Source: M3007 sp041160955 (lineage in GTDB: Bacteria; Bacteroidota; Bacteroidia; Chitinophagales; Saprospiraceae). Taken from it: a stretch of 11,061 bases of DNA. Made by a program: the position numbers and the translations under genes. Positions 7,201 to 11,061 of the stretch are shown piece after piece. The notes beneath the pieces are model-generated. The model searched no databases, was not told the origin of the DNA, and saw only the letters and a list, made by a program, of their open reading frames with translations. The stretch lies in the NCBI GenBank assembly GCA_041160955.1, contig JBEAVK010000129.1, positions 1 through 11,061 on the forward strand, given 5' to 3'. Within the stretch, counting starts at the first letter, position 1, and every line of letters starts with the position of its first letter.

Positions 7201-10200
7201 CCAAAGCAAAAGATGGTTATATCGATATTACTGTTAAGGGGGGTGTACCCCCGTATAGTTATGTATGGAGTGGTGTTCAAAGTGCTCCATACACTGCACA
7301 GGATGCTTATGATTTGCCGGATAGGGGAAATTTTACAGTAACTGTGACCGATTTTTGTGGCAATACAGCGGTAAAGGCTTTTTCATTTCAACCGTTTGAA
7401 ATTATTATCCAATCTATACCTGGCTGCGCGGATCTTGGTGAACTCCATGCTTCAGTTGTAGGAGGGGGAAATCCTCCATACAAATGGTTATGGCAGTCAG
7501 ATCAAGGAAAACTTACATGGGCAGAAAAGGTATTACCAGACCTTGACAGTCTTAAAAGCACTCGTTATTGTGTAACTGCAACGGATGCAAATCTCTGCAA
7601 TGCAGCCAAATGTGTTGATCTCAAAAACACTGAAGTTACAATCACAAAAGTTGGCACTTGTGAAGAGTTAGCAGAAGGATCGGCAACATTTCACGTTTCA
7701 AATCCTTATGAGCAGGGCGCATTAATCAGATTCAACAATACTGTAGTTTATAATAATTATTCGGCTCCACAAGAATTTGACGTAAGTGTTACCAATTTAC
7801 CATCCGGTGAATATGGGTTGTTTATTGAGTTGGGCAACTGCACACAGCCTGCCAGCCAAACAACGGTAAAAATAAACAAAACCTCTTATGGTACAGAGTA
7901 TGTTTCTTATAATAGTGAGGATGAAATTTGTACCTACCAAAATTTTTGTGGAGGACAAGAAATACCCAATAGTTTTACAACCGCTCAACCTACGTACGGT
8001 TTAGACAATATTGATCATGGAGCGTTTTTTTGTAAATATCCTATATTTTGTCAAAATGAAGAGGTTGGACGTAAGAAAGTTAGAAATCAAACAATTAGGT
8101 CAGGTCAGTATAAAATATTATTAAAATCTTGGCCATTAAGTACTGAGGTTATTGCTGATCTAGAGGCAAGACTTGGTGACGATTGCAAGTGGGTAAAATT
8201 TTGCCCAATAGACATGGAAATTAGATCACAATGGGGAGATGGAGGTAATGAACCAGATCCAATGGTCGCTACTGGTGATGGTTGCTATATTCTTCGGTGT
8301 GGTGCATTTGGACTCATTAATTCAGGGTTTTGCCTCGACGATTTATATGATGATTTGGGGCTAGATGATTTACCTAACGGCGAATTAATAACAAGTTGTA
8401 ATGCCACAACAGCAACATTAAAAGAACTCATTGAGACACACTTATTATTAAAAGCCATAAATACAACTTATGCAGCATCCGAGCTGGCAGCATGGGTCGA
8501 ATCCAATATCACCTCTAGCGTAGCAGCATGTGCAAGAGTAAGATATTGTACTTCGGACTATAGTGTCATTGATTTACCCGACTTGGATGCAATCCCTAGT
8601 TGCGAGGACTATCATTTTATTTTTAATATCCCATCAGATAACACTGGCGGTACGCAATGGGAATGGAATGATACTCCAATTGCTCCATTGCCAACAGCAC
8701 CCCTTCCAATACAAATTAACAGTTGCCAACCATTACCGCAACTTCAAATACCTTCTGGAAGTAGCCCATGCGAAATTACTGTTTGTATTAATCCAGCCTC
8801 ATCAGAGATCGTATATTATGATGATAATGATATTCCAGTATTTGGCCATTTAGTTTATGATTGCAACCCTGGTGAGCCTGGTGTTACAGGCCCCGGTGAT
8901 GATACAAAGTTTGCTGCAAATCCGCATATAGGAAATACTTTTGTAAATTTTGGTAGCGTATTCTTCCAAGGAGAATCTCAACCTAAAGGAGTAATATCAG
9001 ACGGAATAAAGTCGTATTATATGGATTACAACACTTGGGGAAATACAGATCAACTACATGATTTGCCATTAAACACTCAGTTCTTTATTGATGATTGGGA
9101 TAATGGTCAGCTTGTATGGATTACTCAAAATACCCATAACAATTATTCAGTAAAATCGGAATCAGCACTGCCTATTAGAGAATGGAACATAGAAATAAAA
9201 TCAACAATTATTTCTACTCGTTTTTTTGAGAAGGTAGATAGCCTTTACCTTATAGGAGGCACATTTCAAGGTAATCTATCAGTTGGAGGTGTTAACGTTG
9301 CTGAAAGCAATAATTTATCTGCTTATATCGTACGAATTAGCCCTAATGGTATCATTTTGGGCCTTTCTACCGTAAATGGTATTGATACCAATAGTGAGGT
9401 TGGTTTTAGTAGAACTGAGAGTAGGGTCAACATGTCCGTTGTAAGTGGAGCAAGCAATATCAAAGTCAATGGGAGTACAATTGCCACCAATTCAGGATCA
9501 ATTGTTAACTTATCGAGCGACAATTTGGTAACATCAGTCATCAACAACCCAATAAATCTAGGGAATGGGTTAAAGTTACTCAAGTCATCTCAATCAAAAA
9601 ATGATTCTTTAGTGACCTATTTATTACGTGGAAACGGGACTTATAGCATCGGTGGTCAATCTTATCATTTAGACGGCTCAAACGACTACTTATTGGTTAC
9701 AATTAACCAGAATAACACCTTACTATGGGCAGAACGTTTCCCTGTGGAGAAAATAGTTTCTGGACAAATTGATATATGTTATGCTGGAAATAATTTATCA
9801 CTAACGGCAACCTTTAAAGATACAATTCAGATACAGTCCCAATCTTTTATTAGTTTGGGTGGTTCGGATATTGTTATATTGATCTTTAATAACCACGGAA
9901 CAATATCACATTCAAATCATTATGGTACCATTCAGGATGAGCATGTTAGTAACGTATTATATGGAAATGGAAGACTTTATTTTGCCGGAGCATTTGGTGG
10001 AAATATATCTTACCGAGCAATTGGCAACCATAACTATCTGACATTATCCAATAGTATGTCAAATCCATACATATCATATATTGATGCACCACAAAGTAAG
10101 GCTTTCAAGTCTATTGCAGACCGTTCATTTACAGAAAGGAATCTACACTTGAATATGTCTAAGGCATCCGTTTATCCCAATCCGTTTAATGATCACCTTT

Positions 10201-10415
10201 ACTTGGGTCTAACAGCCGAGGAGGGGGAGCAGTATGAGGTGAGGCTCTTCAACAGTGTTGGAAATTTAATAAATGAAAAACGCTTCATCTCAGTTAAGGG
10301 AAGGATGGAGATTGATATCACGTCGGGTCAAAACTTACCCCTTGGTATTTATTTTGTGACATTGGTTTCTAATACCCATTCTACGAAGCAGTTTAAAGTA
10401 ATACGCTCAAAATAA
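4290..10415 (+). CDS. Giant M23 peptidase / SprB-repeat protein with T9SS sorting domain
   Basis: This 2041-residue protein has a signal peptide (1-19; cleavage near MS|Q). An M23 (LytM-type) zinc peptidase domain spans about 45-245. It has H73 and D77 in HQGID, H122 in YLHI, and H209/H211 in NHLHL, matching the LytM zinc ligands and catalytic histidines; family members cut peptidoglycan cross-bridges or other peptides. The H122-H209 gap is far longer than usual. Residues 260-630 look like beta-sandwich modules, including FEIDNFKPFI and an Ig-like end (CYRIEFEGQDLNGNQL). Seven SprB-like repeats follow (632-1200), then a Cys-pair region (1214-1499), a PG-rich linker near 1520, propeller-like units (about 1645-1945) and a type A T9SS sorting domain (1959-2041; VYPNPFND start, LPLGIYFV, FKVI end). 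The protein is therefore predicted to cross the outer membrane by T9SS and be surface-bound or released. Whether the M23 domain is active or serves as a binding module cannot be told from sequence. The gene is closed by a strong terminator. Confidence 0.92.
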   Translation: MKYIIFFWVMLIPLSNIMSQTGAQPQFRLCAECANGDQQSIQYTYGALTPYTTGHVESDYDMRLINGDGSRFHQGIDYLPRQICRGDGIVSIEGGTVARISGDGDLKSIAIQNGTHAYVYLHIFRNTTGNDPADGMRSGNFILKAIAGGRYAIVHLISADSAVAYAQTANVEVRFKRTANNEDTVRTTNQVAAGDLIAPIGDSGNVPNHLHLTYIENVVAGDDALSFGRHPSRSIDPWTEVIHADNGFTQRIRTRKAGDYSSSVCEHTGPGNDNWGTVNLSYTGTTQNTLEIELGLENAQAGIDNSRYSNVVMDQEEVVLGIRRVPDQADFSVAKGSNYDSKFITNPVGNKTIYPSTMYSGVYGNPTTNGISPFTYRDNIGFHPHDYYFIADFYTRLHQQDLPLPNKTTRLADYPWQTLYKDGNFEFRSNVLDVDGTWRAMATPIQFEIDNFKPFIYGVNAYFSLGPAGQPVYSRFWDELAGGNIRLGARTSRSVPNAQNPGELTLAVLTSEAMNLQVPFRARIPGPFPNWVTGTRTGNQGDGREIWSFSMGASTTLAENTCYRIEFEGQDLNGNQLLNFELPAVCAKNTLDRSVPHRTGANSWSNAQTTGMDRVHFIKLGPCGESGSQDTCITGSDLQTSMTYTSGPGQSDGGVAVTVLGQYPGATFTWTNVDGTIISNTPSLSNVPNGEYCLEAKSGCCNVSDCYIIKSCELRLNTTKVNPTVALPNSGSISISVSGGYEPRFTWGKGSHSSELEGLSAGVYCVTVSDLFGCATSTCVTLVDCSPISLALTKQETPPSGCGQSDGSIRIVSVIPSGGTAPFTYKLINSQGQEFFQDNTGRYNNLPSETYCFIVTDAMGCTGSVCGGLGLNLLTPFIDSHVVQPCVGQNNGSITYIAVTPTLDLFDFQWDNGFTTEANYESVNENLTPSTYCVTLTSLSNGCTLTDCINLTGQAPAIPLNITAFEKKPCPKAKDGYIDITVKGGVPPYSYVWSGVQSAPYTAQDAYDLPDRGNFTVTVTDFCGNTAVKAFSFQPFEIIIQSIPGCADLGELHASVVGGGNPPYKWLWQSDQGKLTWAEKVLPDLDSLKSTRYCVTATDANLCNAAKCVDLKNTEVTITKVGTCEELAEGSATFHVSNPYEQGALIRFNNTVVYNNYSAPQEFDVSVTNLPSGEYGLFIELGNCTQPASQTTVKINKTSYGTEYVSYNSEDEICTYQNFCGGQEIPNSFTTAQPTYGLDNIDHGAFFCKYPIFCQNEEVGRKKVRNQTIRSGQYKILLKSWPLSTEVIADLEARLGDDCKWVKFCPIDMEIRSQWGDGGNEPDPMVATGDGCYILRCGAFGLINSGFCLDDLYDDLGLDDLPNGELITSCNATTATLKELIETHLLLKAINTTYAASELAAWVESNITSSVAACARVRYCTSDYSVIDLPDLDAIPSCEDYHFIFNIPSDNTGGTQWEWNDTPIAPLPTAPLPIQINSCQPLPQLQIPSGSSPCEITVCINPASSEIVYYDDNDIPVFGHLVYDCNPGEPGVTGPGDDTKFAANPHIGNTFVNFGSVFFQGESQPKGVISDGIKSYYMDYNTWGNTDQLHDLPLNTQFFIDDWDNGQLVWITQNTHNNYSVKSESALPIREWNIEIKSTIISTRFFEKVDSLYLIGGTFQGNLSVGGVNVAESNNLSAYIVRISPNGIILGLSTVNGIDTNSEVGFSRTESRVNMSVVSGASNIKVNGSTIATNSGSIVNLSSDNLVTSVINNPINLGNGLKLLKSSQSKNDSLVTYLLRGNGTYSIGGQSYHLDGSNDYLLVTINQNNTLLWAERFPVEKIVSGQIDICYAGNNLSLTATFKDTIQIQSQSFISLGGSDIVILIFNNHGTISHSNHYGTIQDEHVSNVLYGNGRLYFAGAFGGNISYRAIGNHNYLTLSNSMSNPYISYIDAPQSKAFKSIADRSFTERNLHLNMSKASVYPNPFNDHLYLGLTAEEGEQYEVRLFNSVGNLINEKRFISVKGRMEIDITSGQNLPLGIYFVTLVSNTHSTKQFKVIRSK
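6183..7889 (+). repeat. Seven SprB-like repeats within the giant protein
   Basis: The units start near residues 632, 712, 787, 871, 955, 1037 and 1115, each about 75-85 residues. Each follows the SprB (PF13573) plan: a 'DGSI.I.V.GG..P' opening, an 'f.W' strand, a 'L..G.Y.V.V.D..GC' end. The best matches are units 2, 3 and 5. SprB repeats occur in large Bacteroidota surface adhesins, including the gliding adhesin SprB. The units are divergent at DNA level, with no long identical stretches, so they are old rather than recently duplicated. Confidence 0.8.
9222..10124 (+). repeat. Five propeller-like units of about 61 residues in the giant protein
   Basis: The equivalent core strand recurs at residues 1653 (LYLIGGTF), 1714 (VNMSVVSG), 1776 (VTYLLRGN), 1837 (LSLTATFK) and 1897 (LYFAGAF), at intervals of 61, 62, 61 and 60. 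Each is followed by a short 'i.i.g' strand, a polar loop such as LGGSDIVIL or GSNDYLLVTI, and often an 'NG...W' turn. The pattern resembles SBBP/delta-60-type beta-propeller repeats in exported Bacteroidota proteins. One or two degenerate blades may precede it near 1575-1615. The fold is inferred from periodicity. Confidence 0.6.
10164..10412 (+). other. T9SS type A C-terminal sorting domain of the giant protein
   Basis: Residues 1959-2041 show the canonical order of the family (TIGR04183/PF18962): VYPNPFNDHLYLGL at the start, YEVRLFNSVGNLI in the middle, LPLGIYFVTL near the end and a basic KQFKVIRSK tail. The domain directs export through the outer membrane by the type IX system and is normally removed on arrival. 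Confidence 0.93.
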
Positions 10416-10425
10416 TACTAGGATT

Positions 10426-10462
10426 AAGGGCCGATGGTTTAAATTAATCATCGGCTCTTCTT
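10426..10462 (+). terminator. Rho-independent-type terminator after the giant gene
   Basis: AAGGGCCGATG (10426-10436) pairs with CATCGGCTCTT (10449-10459), with one G-T wobble. The stem extends inward by one more wobble and two A-T pairs, giving about 14 bp around a 6-nt loop. It starts 11 bp after the stop codon and is followed by a short pyrimidine/T stretch. This is the strongest transcript end in the window and suggests that the gene from 10542 has its own promoter. Confidence 0.8.
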
Positions 10463-10541
10463 ACCAGGCCAAATTCGAGATAAAAATCGGTAAAACTAGA
10501 TATTTAATTACAAAAAATTCACTTACAAAACACACTTACTT

Positions 10542-11061
10542 ATGAAAAAAATGAAACTATTCATTCTGTTAACCTTATTTTTGAGTATTACGAGAATGTA
10601 TGCTCAAGAAGGTGCCGAGCCTTGTGCTAACTTTAATTCCTTCTTACAATCGAATCAAAATATTTCAATTCTAGATAGCGTTTTTGGAGGCCGTACTACT
10701 AAAACTGGAATGATTGAATTTGATATTGAAAAATCACTTGGATTTGGATTAATTGAAGATCACCAGGATTTATTTAATATTGATGGTTATACGACTTTTG
10801 CTTGGACAGACGAGAGGCAGAGTAGATTTAGTAATACTCGTTATGAGCGTTATCAGCAATACTATAAGGGAGTAAAAGTCGTAGGAGGCGGTTATTCAAG
10901 AGTTGTCCCAATTGACCCAGGAGGAAATCCATGTGTGCCAGTTATGCTCTTGAGTTTGCGTATTTATAATAATATAAACATGGATGTTGAGCCGAGTGTA
11001 CAAAAAGAAGGCATCGAAAGTATATTAGCAAATCAAATAGGCGGAACTGTTTTAAATATAG
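10542..11061 (+). CDS. Secreted protein with FTP-like propeptide, probable M4-type metallopeptidase (3' end missing)
   Basis: The ATG at 10542 opens a frame of 173 codons that runs off the right edge. Residues 1-21 are a clean signal peptide (basic start, FILLTLFLSI, cleavage at MYA|Q); Met4 (10551) is an alternative start. Residues 101-122 read YERYQQYYKGVKVVGGGYSR followed by VV, a good match to the core of the FTP propeptide (fungalysin/thermolysin propeptide: 'hxRyQQyykGvpV.g..'), and VEPSVQKEGIESILANQIG (149-167) matches its 'Ps.s...A...a' end. FTP domains fold and inhibit M4/M36 zinc peptidases before activation. The catalytic HExxH part would lie beyond the window, so the peptidase call is inference. 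It lies 126 bp after the giant gene, past a terminator; in that gap I see no recognisable promoter and only an A-rich leader. Confidence 0.65.
   Translation, partial: MKKMKLFILLTLFLSITRMYAQEGAEPCANFNSFLQSNQNISILDSVFGGRTTKTGMIEFDIEKSLGFGLIEDHQDLFNIDGYTTFAWTDERQSRFSNTRYERYQQYYKGVKVVGGGYSRVVPIDPGGNPCVPVMLLSLRIYNNINMDVEPSVQKEGIESILANQIGGTVLNI

Noticed and set aside
6183..7889. Recent tandem duplication at DNA level in the SprB-like region
   Set aside because: The units align only as protein; no long identical nucleotide stretches were seen.

Overview
The window looks like part of a Bacteroidota chromosome, probably a Saprospiraceae-type or related gliding, heavily secreting lineage. Four things point there: a giant secreted protein with SprB-like repeats ending in a type A sorting domain of the type IX secretion system (T9SS); a paired DUF1800/DUF1501 locus; a plus-strand promoter matching the Bacteroidota consensus (TTTG, 20 bp, TAnnTTTG); and start codons preceded by A/T-rich leaders without Shine-Dalgarno sequences. 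The taxonomic call is an inference.

Layout. Positions 1-1780 (minus strand) hold a DUF1800 gene followed 11 bp later by the start of a DUF1501 gene that runs off the left edge. Positions 1781-2131 are a gene-free stretch dense in inverted repeats, with three tandem 9-bp units. Positions 2132-2551 (minus) encode a small XRE-family helix-turn-helix regulator with a coiled-coil tail. Positions 2552-2814 carry a good plus-strand promoter. From there to the right edge all genes are on the plus strand and encode exported proteins: an 86-residue lipoprotein-like stub (2815-3075), an unrecognised 347-residue putative lipoprotein (3158-4201), a 2041-residue multidomain protein (4290-10415) followed by a strong stem-loop terminator, and the first 173 residues of a secreted protein resembling the propeptide of thermolysin-type metallopeptidases (from 10542).

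The most interesting item is the 2041-residue protein. In order it has a signal peptide, an M23-type zinc peptidase domain with all five expected metal/catalytic residues but a long insertion, Ig-like modules, seven SprB-like repeats with an unusual shared cysteine pattern, a region of six C-x(4-5)-C pairs that I cannot assign to a family, at least five propeller-like units of about 61 residues, and a T9SS sorting domain. The plus-strand genes may form an exported set, but nothing in the sequence proves they act together. I see no CRISPR array, tRNA, rRNA or transposase.
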